Shown here in pieces: positions 42,421 through 50,900 of a stretch of DNA of 64,000 nt. The first letter of the stretch is position 1; the number at the start of each line of letters is the position of its first letter. The notes beneath the pieces are model-generated. The model saw only the letters and a list, made by a program, of their open reading frames with translations, was not told the DNA's origin and did not search any database. The translations under genes were made by a program, and so were the position numbers. The stretch is from Flavobacterium sp. (lineage in GTDB: Bacteria > Bacteroidota > Bacteroidia > Flavobacteriales > Flavobacteriaceae). The stretch spans positions 62,001-126,000 of the forward strand of contig JAQSDU010000015.1 in assembly GCA_029946065.1 (NCBI GenBank). Reading direction: 5' to 3'.

Positions 42421-42993
42421 ATGAACTCAAAATTTACTTTTTTAGCGATAGTACTCTTTTCAATAAGTTCTTTTGGACAATACAAGTATGATTCAGGGCA
42501 TGGATTTAAATTTATTACAAAATCCGAAAATTATTTAAAAACGGGAAATTTAGATAAAGCCAAAAAATATATTAAAAAAGCCAGAAAAAGTGATTTTCAA
42601 GGTGGAAATCCAGAGGCGACAGCGAAAAGTCGCATCAACTTAATTGAAGCACAAATTTTAATTCGTCAAAAATTGTACGATGAAGCATTGACATTATTAG
42701 ATACAACTCATGGCGCTAGTTTTGGTGTTAATTGTCCGGAACGGGATTCTTTAAAAATAGCAGCCTTGTTTTCAAAATATGGAAAAGAAAAGGTAAAAGC
42801 TTCTTTTAAAAACATTCAAGTGATAAAGCGTCCCGACATTGATCAGTTTGATACGGATTATTGTGCATTCAACAAGGAGTTAAATTATAATTTCTGTTTT
42901 TATACCGATTATGAAATTTTGAATGATGAGAAAACCAAAATAAACTTTCAAGAATTGGCCAAAGATCAAATATTTTATAAGTTACTAGAATGA
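42421..42993 (+). CDS. Unknown exported protein with TPR-like helices
   Basis: A 190-residue protein with a signal peptide (MNSKFTFLAIVLFSISSFGQ) and helical repeats (KSENYLKTGNLDKAKKYIKK; RINLIEAQILIRQKLYDEAL) of TPR type. The second half has two cysteines and a mixed pattern. No specific family recognised. It is periplasmic by signal sequence. It lies between porQ and cmk on the same strand, but its own promoter box makes operon membership uncertain. A 14-codon frame (MNYYDQQFAELEKE) overlaps its stop and may be a vestige. Confidence 0.6.
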   Translation: MNSKFTFLAIVLFSISSFGQYKYDSGHGFKFITKSENYLKTGNLDKAKKYIKKARKSDFQGGNPEATAKSRINLIEAQILIRQKLYDEALTLLDTTHGASFGVNCPERDSLKIAALFSKYGKEKVKASFKNIQVIKRPDIDQFDTDYCAFNKELNYNFCFYTDYEILNDEKTKINFQELAKDQIFYKLLE

Positions 42994-43092
42994 ACTACTA
43001 CGATCAGCAGTTTGCCGAATTAGAAAAGGAATAGTATTTTTACACGGCAATTTGCTTTTGCCTTTCGGCCAATGGCTTTTTACAAAATAAAT

Positions 43093-43779
43093 ATGAAAAA
43101 AATCACCATTGCCATCGACGGCTATTCTTCTACGGGAAAAAGTACTATCGCCAAACAACTCGCCAAGCAGCTAGAATATGTTTATGTTGACAGCGGCGCT
43201 ATGTACCGTGCTGTGACTTATTTTGCGATGCAGAACGGTTACATCAACGCTGAGTTTTTTGATAAAGAAACTTTGATTGCAAGCCTTCCGTTTATAAAAC
43301 TTCATTTTGAATTCAACGTCCAATTGGGTTTTGGTGAAATGTTCCTCAACGACGTGAATATCGAAAAGGAAATCCGCACCATCGAAGTTTCCAATTTTGT
43401 AAGTCGCATCGCAGAAGTTTCTGAAGTCCGAGCCAAATTGGTCGAACAACAGCAGCAAATGGGTAAGGAAAAAGGTATTGTTATGGATGGCCGTGACATT
43501 GGAACTGTTGTTTTTCCGGATGCGGAACTCAAGATTTTCATGACGGCAAGCGCTTCTAAGCGCGCGCAAAGACGTTATGATGAGCTAAAAGCCAAAGGCG
43601 ATGCCGTTTCTTACGAAGAAGTTTTGAAAAATGTTCAAGATCGCGATTATATCGATACACATCGTGATGATTCTCCGCTCATAATTGCTGATACTGCTAT
43701 AGAAATCGATAATTCCGACCTGACAAGGCAAGAGCAGTTTGACGCTGTTTTGGAGTTGGTACGTGAAGTAATTGGCTAA
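43093..43779 (+). CDS. cmk: Cytidylate kinase
   Basis: A 228-residue P-loop kinase. Walker A is GYSSTGKST (near 8-16), followed by YVDSGAMYRAVTYFA and VMDGRDIGTVVFPDAELKIF, and RRYDELKAKGD in the LID region. It phosphorylates CMP and dCMP with ATP in pyrimidine salvage and DNA precursor supply, in the cytoplasm. The frame extends to ATG 43072, but the conserved start MKKITIAIDGYSS at 43093 is preferred. Confidence 0.95.
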   Translation: MKKITIAIDGYSSTGKSTIAKQLAKQLEYVYVDSGAMYRAVTYFAMQNGYINAEFFDKETLIASLPFIKLHFEFNVQLGFGEMFLNDVNIEKEIRTIEVSNFVSRIAEVSEVRAKLVEQQQQMGKEKGIVMDGRDIGTVVFPDAELKIFMTASASKRAQRRYDELKAKGDAVSYEEVLKNVQDRDYIDTHRDDSPLIIADTAIEIDNSDLTRQEQFDAVLELVREVIG

Positions 43780-43897
43780 TCATCCAATGCACTAATTTTC
43801 TAATTCGCTAATTTTCTCATCTTCCAATTTGCCAATCTCATTTTTAATATTAGATTTACGGGCTGTTTAATTTACACAACCAAAACCAAAATTTAAT

Positions 43898-45151
43898 ATG
43901 ACTATAAAATTCAGATTGACTGTAATGAGTTTTTTGCAATTCTTCGTTTGGGGCGCATGGCTGATTACAATCGGGACCTATTGTTTTAATGCTAAAGGCT
44001 GGACAGGAGCCGAGTTTGGCGCTATTTTTTCTACCCTTGGCGTTTCGTCGATATTCATGCCAGCACTCACAGGAATTATTGCAGACCGATGGATGAATGC
44101 CGAAAAATTATACGGATTACTGCATATTTTTTATGGCGCGGTACTTTTTTATGTACCAATGGTCAATGATCCCGATACGCTTTATTACGTAATTCTTTCG
44201 GCTATGATTTTTTATATGCCAACCATTGCGCTATCAAATTCTATTGCCTATAATGTTTTAAAAACCAACAGTTATGATGTGGTTAAGGTTTTTCCACCCA
44301 TTCGTGTTTGGGGAACGATTGGTTTTATTGCTGCCATGTGGATTACCAATCTTACGGGAAGCAAAGCCAACGCCAATCAGTTTTATATTGCGGCGGTAAT
44401 GGCAATTGTTTTAGGGATTTACTCGTTTACTTTGCCTAAATGTCCGCCAGCGAGGCTAACTAAAGATAACGCTTCGTTCATCGAAACGTTGGGTCTTAAT
44501 GCTTTTAAGCTTTTTGGAACGTATAAGATGGCATTGTTTTTTGTGTTCTCTCTTTTTCTTGGCGCAGCATTACAGCTTACAAATATGTATGGTGATACTT
44601 TTTTATCTGATTTTGAGAAAATTCCGGAATACGCCAATTCTTTTGGTGTCAAATATTCGACAGTAATTTTGTCAATATCGCAGATTTCAGAAACTGTTTT
44701 TATCCTTGCTATTCCTTTCTTTCTTAAAAAATTCGGTATCAAACGCGTGATGTTAATCAGTATGATTGCTTGGGTTTTGCGCTTTGCATTATTTGCCTAT
44801 GGAGATCCAGCTGGCGGTTTATGGATGATTGTACTTTCGTGCATTGTTTACGGAATGGCTTTTGATTTCTTTAATATTTCAGGTTCGTTATTTGTAGAAA
44901 CGACCACCGATTCGAAAATTCGCTCCAGTGCTCAAGGATTATTCATGATGATGACCAATGGTTTTGGTGCCTATTTGGGAAGTAAAGTTAGTGGGTTAGT
45001 TATCGATAAGTATTTTACAACTGATGGCAACAAAGACTGGTCAGATATATGGCTTTCTTTTGCCGCTTATGCTTTGGTCATTGCCATTCTATTCGGACTC
45101 ATGTTCAAACACAAACACAATCCCGATGATGTTGCGGAAGTAACACATTAG
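43898..45151 (+). CDS. Nucleoside:proton symporter (NHS/NupG-like MFS)
   Basis: A 417-residue, twelve-helix transporter. The N-terminus KFRLTVMSFLQFFVWGAWLI and the loop GIIADRWMNAEKLYG match the nucleoside:H+ symporter family (NupG/XapB), and SLFVETTTDSKIRSSAQGLF with MMMTNGFGAYLGSK are its second-half signatures. It imports nucleosides across the inner membrane for salvage, in keeping with the neighbouring cmk gene, although a 118-bp AT-rich gap separates them. A terminator follows at once. Confidence 0.9.
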   Translation: MTIKFRLTVMSFLQFFVWGAWLITIGTYCFNAKGWTGAEFGAIFSTLGVSSIFMPALTGIIADRWMNAEKLYGLLHIFYGAVLFYVPMVNDPDTLYYVILSAMIFYMPTIALSNSIAYNVLKTNSYDVVKVFPPIRVWGTIGFIAAMWITNLTGSKANANQFYIAAVMAIVLGIYSFTLPKCPPARLTKDNASFIETLGLNAFKLFGTYKMALFFVFSLFLGAALQLTNMYGDTFLSDFEKIPEYANSFGVKYSTVILSISQISETVFILAIPFFLKKFGIKRVMLISMIAWVLRFALFAYGDPAGGLWMIVLSCIVYGMAFDFFNISGSLFVETTTDSKIRSSAQGLFMMMTNGFGAYLGSKVSGLVIDKYFTTDGNKDWSDIWLSFAAYALVIAILFGLMFKHKHNPDDVAEVTH

Positions 45152-45160
45152 AATAATGAA

Positions 45161-45184
45161 AGCCGGACTTAGTTCGGCTTTTTT
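45161..45184 (+). terminator. Terminator after the nucleoside transporter gene
   Basis: AGCCGGAC pairs with GTTCGGCT (one wobble) before six T's, 9 bp after the stop. Confidence 0.8.
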
Positions 45185-45196
45185 GTGACTTATACC

Positions 45197-45229
45197 AACC
45201 CTTTCAGTGTTCCAAACCCTGAAAGGGTT
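45197..45229. repeat. AACCCTTTCAG inverted repeat
   Basis: A perfect 11-bp stem (45197-45207 with 45219-45229) and 11-nt loop. ACCCTGAAAGGGTT-type hairpins recur between genes in Bacteroidota. Confidence 0.8.
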
Positions 45230-45403
45230 AGTTATTTATCTCCGTTTCTAGGGTTTATAAACAACGCCAATTCATTATTAATGGTTAATTATCCTTGATT
45301 AATTTAATAAATGCATTTCATCGACCATTTAAAACGCTTTATCGGCATTTGTAATTAGTCCATTCACCATTTATAATCATTCAATCACCCTTAAATGTAG
45401 TTC

Positions 45404-45430
45404 ATCGACAATAATTAACGGTTTGTCGAT
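45404..45430. promoter_or_regulatory. Inverted repeat ATCGACAA-N11-TTGTCGAT upstream of rpsA
   Basis: A perfect 8-bp inverted repeat in a 528-bp gene-free stretch (45152-45679). Half-sites TTCATCGAC also occur near 45317. It may be an operator or simply a relic; it lies ~100 bp before the rpsA promoter. The rest of the gap is AT-rich with no gene seen. Confidence 0.4.
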
Positions 45431-45532
45431 AAAATTACAAAACCATTAACAACGATATTTCGTAATGCTCGCTTTGATAAAATGTAAGACAATTTTTTAA
45501 TAGATTTTAGCACCAAAATTCCTTTCAACTAT

Positions 45533-45562
45533 TTGCAAATCAAAAATAAAGCTGTACTTTTG
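45533..45562 (+). promoter_or_regulatory. Promoter of rpsA (TTG-N19-TACTTTTG)
   Basis: TTG at 45533-45535 and TACTTTTG at 45555-45562, spacing 19 bp, a near-perfect Bacteroidota housekeeping promoter. It leaves a leader of about 110 nt before the ATG at 45680. Confidence 0.8.
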
Positions 45563-45679
45563 CACACCTTTTGGCGGAGATGGATTTCCAATAGGTATTG
45601 ACAATTTATATAAAAACAACTTCTGTTTTTTATTCGCGCAAGAAATCCAGAGAAAACAGAATACAAATTTTTTATCAGC

Positions 45680-47458
45680 ATGTCTGAACAAACAAAAACA
45701 CAAGCGGATTTTTTAGAGAATTTTAACTGGCACAACTTCCAAGAAGGTATTGATGCAGTTGACGAAAAAAACCTTCAGGAATTTGAGGAGTTAGTTGAAA
45801 AAACTTTCATCGCAACAGACCAAGAAGAAGTAGTGGAAGGTGTAGTTGTAAGAATTACCGACCGTGACGTTATCGTTGACATCAACGCTAAATCAGAAGG
45901 TGTTATTTCTTTGAACGAATTCCGTTACAACCCAAGTCTTAAAGTAGGTGACAAAGTAGAAGTATTGATTGACATCCGTGAGGATAAAACAGGTCAATTA
46001 GTATTGTCTCACAGAAAAGCACGTACTATCAAAGCATGGGATAGAGTTATTTCGGCTAACGAAACAGGAGAAATCGTTAATGGTTTTGTAAAATGCAGAA
46101 CTAAAGGCGGTATGATCGTTGACGTTTTCGGAATTGAAGCGTTCCTTCCAGGTTCACAAATTGACGTAAAACCTATCCGTGACTACGATCAGTATGTAAA
46201 CAAAATGATGGAATTCAAAGTAGTGAAAATCAACCACGAATTCAAAAACGTTGTTGTTTCTCACAAAGCGCTTATTGAAGCGGATATTGAAGTACAGAAA
46301 AAAGAGATTATCGGACAATTGCAAAAAGGACAAGTACTCGAAGGTGTTGTGAAAAACATCACTTCTTACGGAGTATTTATTGACCTTGGAGGCGTTGACG
46401 GTTTGATCCACATTACTGACCTTTCTTGGTCAAGAATCAACCACCCAAGTGAAGTATTGGAATTAGACCAAAAATTAAACGTTGTAATCCTTGATTTCGA
46501 TGATGAGAAAACAAGAATTCAATTAGGTCTTAAACAATTGAACGCGCACCCATGGGATGCTTTGGATGCTGAATTGAAAGTTGGCGACAAAGTAAAAGGT
46601 AAAGTAGTTGTAATCGCTGATTACGGTGCATTTATTGAAGTAGCTGAAGGTGTTGAAGGCTTGATCCACGTTTCTGAAATGTCATGGTCAACGCACTTGC
46701 GTTCGGCTCAGGATTTCGTAAAAGTAGGCGATACTGTTGAAGCAGTTATCCTTACTTTAGACCGTGAAGACCGTAAAATGTCTTTGGGTATCAAACAATT
46801 GTCACAAGATCCTTGGACAGACATCACGTCTAAATATCCTGTAGGTTCTAAACATTCTGGAATCGTTAGAAACTTCACCAACTTCGGAATTTTCGTAGAA
46901 TTGGAAGAAGGTATTGATGGTTTGATTTACATTTCTGACTTGTCATGGACTAAGAAAATCAAACACCCAAGTGAATTCGTAAACGTTGGTGAAAAACTAG
47001 ACGTTGTAGTATTAGAGTTGGATGTTGATGGTCGTAAGTTATCTTTAGGTCACAAACAAACTACTGCTAATCCTTGGGATAAATATGAAGATTCTTTCGC
47101 TGTAGGAACTGTTCACACAGGAACTATTGCTGAAATCGTTGACAAAGGCGCTACTGTAGAATTTGGAGATGATATCGTTGCTTTCATTCCAACTCGTCAC
47201 CTTGAAAAAGAAGACGGAAAGAAATTGAAAAAAGGCGAATCTGCTGAATTCAAAGTAATTGAGTTCAACAAAGAATTCAAAAGAGTTGTAGCTTCTCACA
47301 CTGCTATTTTCCGTGAGGAAGAAGAGAAAAATGCGAGAACTTCAAACGACAACAATTCATCGTCTTCATCTAACACCAATGCACCTGCTGCAACGTTAGG
47401 CGATAACAATGACATTCTTGCTGAATTGAAAGCTAAAATGGAAAAAGGAGAGAAATAA
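45680..47458 (+). CDS. rpsA: 30S ribosomal protein S1
   Basis: A 592-residue protein with six S1 RNA-binding repeats (about 50-115, 135-200, 215-285, 300-370, 390-455 and 475-540). The third to fifth are the most typical (GLIHITDLSW, GLIHVSEMSW, GLIYISDLSW). The C-terminal ~45 residues are low-complexity Asn/Ser followed by a charged helix (DILAELKAKMEKGEK). S1 unfolds and docks mRNA on the 30S subunit. In Bacteroidota, initiation rarely uses Shine-Dalgarno pairing. It has a strong promoter and a ~110-nt leader. Codon use is regular and probably highly expressed. Confidence 0.97.
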   Translation: MSEQTKTQADFLENFNWHNFQEGIDAVDEKNLQEFEELVEKTFIATDQEEVVEGVVVRITDRDVIVDINAKSEGVISLNEFRYNPSLKVGDKVEVLIDIREDKTGQLVLSHRKARTIKAWDRVISANETGEIVNGFVKCRTKGGMIVDVFGIEAFLPGSQIDVKPIRDYDQYVNKMMEFKVVKINHEFKNVVVSHKALIEADIEVQKKEIIGQLQKGQVLEGVVKNITSYGVFIDLGGVDGLIHITDLSWSRINHPSEVLELDQKLNVVILDFDDEKTRIQLGLKQLNAHPWDALDAELKVGDKVKGKVVVIADYGAFIEVAEGVEGLIHVSEMSWSTHLRSAQDFVKVGDTVEAVILTLDREDRKMSLGIKQLSQDPWTDITSKYPVGSKHSGIVRNFTNFGIFVELEEGIDGLIYISDLSWTKKIKHPSEFVNVGEKLDVVVLELDVDGRKLSLGHKQTTANPWDKYEDSFAVGTVHTGTIAEIVDKGATVEFGDDIVAFIPTRHLEKEDGKKLKKGESAEFKVIEFNKEFKRVVASHTAIFREEEEKNARTSNDNNSSSSSNTNAPAATLGDNNDILAELKAKMEKGEK

Positions 47459-47481
47459 TCTTTTTTCGTTTTGAATATAGG

Positions 47482-47509
47482 AAGCCTCACAGCAATGTGG
47501 GGCTTTTTT
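47482..47509 (+). terminator. Terminator after rpsA
   Basis: AAGCCTCAC pairs with GTGGGGCTT (one wobble) and runs into T's, 23 bp after the stop. Confidence 0.8.
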
Positions 47510-47551
47510 GTTGACATAATTTTATATATTTACAAAGCTAATATTTTGATT

Positions 47552-49540
47552 ATGAAGGAATTTTACTTTTTGATTATCGGATTGTTTTTCGGATTTGGAG
47601 CGATTGCACAGATTGTCAATATCCCGGATGCGAATTTTAAGGCGAAATTGTTGGCGGCAAGTCCGGATGTACACGTCGCGTCGAACACAATTTCAACCGG
47701 TTATTGCATAATTGACACTAATGGCGACGGCGAGATACAGCTCAGCGAAGCACTCCTAATCGATTACCTTGAATTGCCATATGCCGGGATTACCGATTTT
47801 TCGGGATTGGAAGATTTTACGAATGTTAACCAAATTATGGCGAATGGCAATGCACTGACATCGTTTTCAATTTCAGGACTTCCAAAACTGGCATGGATTG
47901 AATTTTCTAATATGCCAAGTCTTACGGTATTAGATTTAAGTGGGACAGGTGTTGTTGTCCTGCACGCCGAAAATAATCCCAACCTTGTTTCGATAAATTT
48001 AAAAAATGGAAAATTGAGCCATTCTGGCGGAGCGTTCTCGATACCTGGTTTTGGGACCTATCTGCAAAATTCACCTAACATCGAATATATCTGTGTAGAC
48101 AATGATGAAACAGCTTATATTCAAAGCAAGATAACTGCATTAGGCTACAATATAGAAGTAAACTCGTATTGCTCGACGACACCGGGCGGTAATTTTTATA
48201 CCATTACCGGAAGCCAGCATTACGATATTGATAACAACGGCTGTGATATTTTTGATAGCGGCGCGCCATTCCTGAAGTATGCGCTTACGGGCCCCGCGGG
48301 GACTGGAATTTTGTTTTCTGATTTCGGAGGAACCTCTTATACTGCGAACGTCAATGCAGGCGCTTATACGATAACTCCATTAACGGAACATCCGCAGTAT
48401 TTTACGATTACGCCAAGCACGGCAGCTGTAACCTTTCCGGCGGATGCTAGTCCGAGTACCATTGACTTTTGCATTACCGTCAACGAAGTGCATCCCGACC
48501 TCGAAATCAGCTTTTTCCCGATTACTGCTGCGAGGCCCGGTTTTGATGCCCTTTATAAAATCATTTTTAAAAATAACGGGACGCAGACAGATACCGGAAC
48601 CGTTAACCTGAACTTTGACGATTCGGTTTTTGATTTTGTTTCGGCAAACCCTGCACCGACCGTACAAGCAGAATTTAACCTGTCATGGGAATATTCAGAT
48701 TTAAAACCTTTTGAATCCCGACAGATAATTGTAATGATGAACCTGAACTCGCCAAATGACAATCCGGCGGTAGTAGGAGGAGAGCTTTTTTATTATACCG
48801 CCAGTATTACTTCACCGGAAACTGATGAAACGCAGAATGACAACATATCAACTTTATACCAAACGGTCGTCAATTCAATTGATCCGAATGACAAAACCTG
48901 TATTGAAGGCAAGAACCTGCCACCGGAGCTCGCAGGAACCTATGTTCATTACGTCATCCGTTTTGAAAATTCAGGAACTGCCAATGCTCAAAACATTGTC
49001 GTAAAAGACATTATTGATACATCGAAATTTAATGTCGGATCTTTAATTCCGCTCGACGGTAGCCATCCGTTTACCACACGCATTTCAGATGGTAACAGGG
49101 TAGAATTCATTTTTGAAAACATACAACTGCCTTTTGACGACGCCAATAACGACGGCTATGTAGCTTTTAAAATCAAGACATTACCGACACTTACAGCCGG
49201 AACGACTTTCAGCAACACCGCAAGCATTTATTTCGATTACAATGCGCCTGTTGATACGAATACTACCACGACAATCTTACAGGTTTTGGGAACCGATGAT
49301 TTTAAATTTGACAATTACTTCACCTTATATCCAAATCCAGCAAGTGACATTTTAAATATCACAACGAAACAAAATATTCAAGTCACATCGTTTTCTATAT
49401 ATAATACGTTAGGACAATTGGTTTTGGCTGTTCCAAATACAACAAAATCAATTGACGTTTCCCAACTGACAACAGGCAATTATTTTATTAAAGTTTTTAC
49501 TGATAAAGGAAATACTGTCACACGATTTTTGAAAAAATAA
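47552..49540 (+). CDS. T9SS-exported surface protein with degenerate LRRs and DUF7619-like region
   Basis: A 662-residue protein. A signal peptide (MKEFYFLIIGLFFGFGAIAQ) leads into IVNIPDANFKAKLL and an EF-hand-like loop DTNGDGEIQLSEA. Weak leucine-rich repeats follow (about 60-190), then a beta-rich middle, then a conserved region from DPNDKTCIEGK to SIYFDYNAPV (DUF11/DUF7619-like), and a T9SS type A sorting domain (LYPNPASDILNI...TRFLKK). It should be secreted and fixed to the cell surface; LRR and DUF11-like parts suggest adhesion, but no ligand can be named. The frame from 47471 crosses the rpsA terminator, so ATG 47552 is used. It is a paralogue of the gene at 50901. Confidence 0.85.
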   Translation: MKEFYFLIIGLFFGFGAIAQIVNIPDANFKAKLLAASPDVHVASNTISTGYCIIDTNGDGEIQLSEALLIDYLELPYAGITDFSGLEDFTNVNQIMANGNALTSFSISGLPKLAWIEFSNMPSLTVLDLSGTGVVVLHAENNPNLVSINLKNGKLSHSGGAFSIPGFGTYLQNSPNIEYICVDNDETAYIQSKITALGYNIEVNSYCSTTPGGNFYTITGSQHYDIDNNGCDIFDSGAPFLKYALTGPAGTGILFSDFGGTSYTANVNAGAYTITPLTEHPQYFTITPSTAAVTFPADASPSTIDFCITVNEVHPDLEISFFPITAARPGFDALYKIIFKNNGTQTDTGTVNLNFDDSVFDFVSANPAPTVQAEFNLSWEYSDLKPFESRQIIVMMNLNSPNDNPAVVGGELFYYTASITSPETDETQNDNISTLYQTVVNSIDPNDKTCIEGKNLPPELAGTYVHYVIRFENSGTANAQNIVVKDIIDTSKFNVGSLIPLDGSHPFTTRISDGNRVEFIFENIQLPFDDANNDGYVAFKIKTLPTLTAGTTFSNTASIYFDYNAPVDTNTTTTILQVLGTDDFKFDNYFTLYPNPASDILNITTKQNIQVTSFSIYNTLGQLVLAVPNTTKSIDVSQLTTGNYFIKVFTDKGNTVTRFLKK

Positions 49541-49555
49541 ATACTTAATCAAAAT

Positions 49556-49594
49556 TAGCCACTGAAAGCTTCGCTGTACTGTGAGGCTTTTTTT
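49556..49594 (+). terminator. Weak terminator after the first T9SS repeat-protein gene
   Basis: AGCC-AC and GTGAGGCT can pair with a bulge, followed by seven T's. The stem is weak but the T-run and position fit. Confidence 0.45.
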
Positions 49595-49687
49595 AATGTA
49601 TAAAATTCTTTATTTTTAAATGTATATATTACACTTATAATATAAATTGTTATATTAGCAGTAATGATATTATTTTATTATTGCTTC

Positions 49688-49695
49688 TACATTTG
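49688..49695 (+). promoter_or_regulatory. Candidate -7 box (TACATTTG) for the GH43 gene
   Basis: Fits TAnnTTTG, 20 bp before the ATG. The upstream 80 bp are very AT-rich. Confidence 0.5.
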
Positions 49696-49715
49696 AAAAC
49701 CCAAAAAAAACGATT

Positions 49716-50741
49716 ATGATAAAATACTTTATTACTTGTTGTTTAATAGCTGCAGGAAGTGCATTGGCGCAAGAACACCCAATCGACAATATGCCGCCAA
49801 TTCCGCCGTTCAATCCCAAAAATCCGCATGTTCACGATCCTGTAATGGCAAAAGAAGGCGATACTTATTATGTTTTCGGAACTGGAAAAGGCATCAGCAC
49901 TTTGTCGTCAAAAGATTTGGTGACTTGGAAAGAAGGTCAACCTGTTTTTGATAAAATTCCGGAATGGACAAAACAAGCGCTACCCGGATTTGAAGGTGAT
50001 ATTTGGGCGCCGGATATTATTTTCTACCAAGGACAATACCATATTTTTTACGCCTGTAATGCCACTCCAGGAAAACCAAATGCTGCTATCGGACACGCCA
50101 CCAATCCGACGTTAAATCCAAAAGATGCAAAATTCAAATGGACCGACCACGGCAAAATAGTGCAATCGGTTTTAAATCGCGACTTATGGCAAGCGATTGA
50201 TCCGAATATTGTTCTGGATGAAAAAGGAACACCATGGATGATTTTCGGTTCTTTTTGGGACGGACTCAAAGCTGTAAAAATGACAAATGATATGATGCAA
50301 CTGCAATTGCCCGAAGAATGGCATACGCTCGCCCGTCGTCCTAGTACGCAAAAATTATATCAATATGAATTGACAGATAGCCAGATTGAAGGCGCTTTTG
50401 TTTATAAACATGGCGACTATTTTTATTTATTTGCTTCATTCGACATGTGTTGTCGCGGTATCAACAGCAATTATCATGTCGTGGTAGGCCGCTCTAAATC
50501 GGTAATAGGTCCGTATCTCGATAAAGCCGGATTCGATATGATTGACGGCAACGGAACTGATTTTGCAATTGGAGACGGAAAAAAATGGGCGGCACTAGGA
50601 CACAACGCCGTTTATAATATTGATGGGAAGGAATTTTTCGTAGCCCACGGCTATTCAATTGCGGATCAAGGCGATTCAAAACTGATTGTTACAGCACTAA
50701 AATGGGATACAAACGGATGGCCGGTTATCGAATTGAAATAA
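49716..50741 (+). CDS. GH43-family glycosidase (arabinanase/xylosidase-like)
   Basis: A 341-residue protein with a signal peptide (MIKYFITCCLIAAGSALAQ). It has a five-bladed beta-propeller pattern: VHDPVMAKEGDTYYVFGTG gives the catalytic base Asp, WAPDIIF the conserved second-blade motif, AIDPNIV the pKa-modulating Asp, and QIEGAFVYKHGDYFYLF the acid Glu. These residues are the GH43 set; many relatives cleave arabinan or beta-xylan. It has no T9SS domain, so it is probably periplasmic. It lies between the two paralogous T9SS repeat proteins, with its own promoter box and terminator. Confidence 0.88.
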   Translation: MIKYFITCCLIAAGSALAQEHPIDNMPPIPPFNPKNPHVHDPVMAKEGDTYYVFGTGKGISTLSSKDLVTWKEGQPVFDKIPEWTKQALPGFEGDIWAPDIIFYQGQYHIFYACNATPGKPNAAIGHATNPTLNPKDAKFKWTDHGKIVQSVLNRDLWQAIDPNIVLDEKGTPWMIFGSFWDGLKAVKMTNDMMQLQLPEEWHTLARRPSTQKLYQYELTDSQIEGAFVYKHGDYFYLFASFDMCCRGINSNYHVVVGRSKSVIGPYLDKAGFDMIDGNGTDFAIGDGKKWAALGHNAVYNIDGKEFFVAHGYSIADQGDSKLIVTALKWDTNGWPVIELK

Positions 50742-50810
50742 AATTAAATACATACAAGGTAATTGCTATACAAAAGTTTGTGAAAAAATAAGAATAGACT
50801 CAGGCTTATG

Positions 50811-50838
50811 AAGTCTCACCACAAAGTGAGGCTTTTTA
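50811..50838 (+). terminator. Terminator after the GH43 gene
   Basis: AAGTCTCAC pairs with GTGAGGCTT (one G-T), then T's. It lies inside the longest frame of the next gene, arguing against a start before 50840. Confidence 0.7.
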
Positions 50839-50872
50839 TTGTTATGTTCAATAAGACAGTCATTTATATCGC

Positions 50873-50880
50873 TATATTTG
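50873..50880 (+). promoter_or_regulatory. Candidate -7 box (TATATTTG) for the second T9SS repeat-protein gene
   Basis: A perfect consensus 20 bp before ATG 50901. It and the terminator upstream show that the open frame from 50808 is longer than the gene. Confidence 0.6.
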
Positions 50881-50900
50881 CGTTCTTAAATATTTTGTGT

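Noticed and set aside
42990..43034. A 14-codon frame (MNYYDQQFAELEKE) overlapping the stop of the TPR-like gene
   Set aside because: Too short and without further support; possibly a gene vestige before cmk.
45152..45679. tRNA or other stable RNA genes in the larger gaps
   Set aside because: No cloverleaf with a TTCGA-type T-loop or other recognisable RNA fold was found by eye here or in the other gaps.
50808..50900. Extended N-terminus of the LRR protein
   Set aside because: The extension covers the GH43 terminator and a TATATTTG box; the signal peptide starts at 50901.
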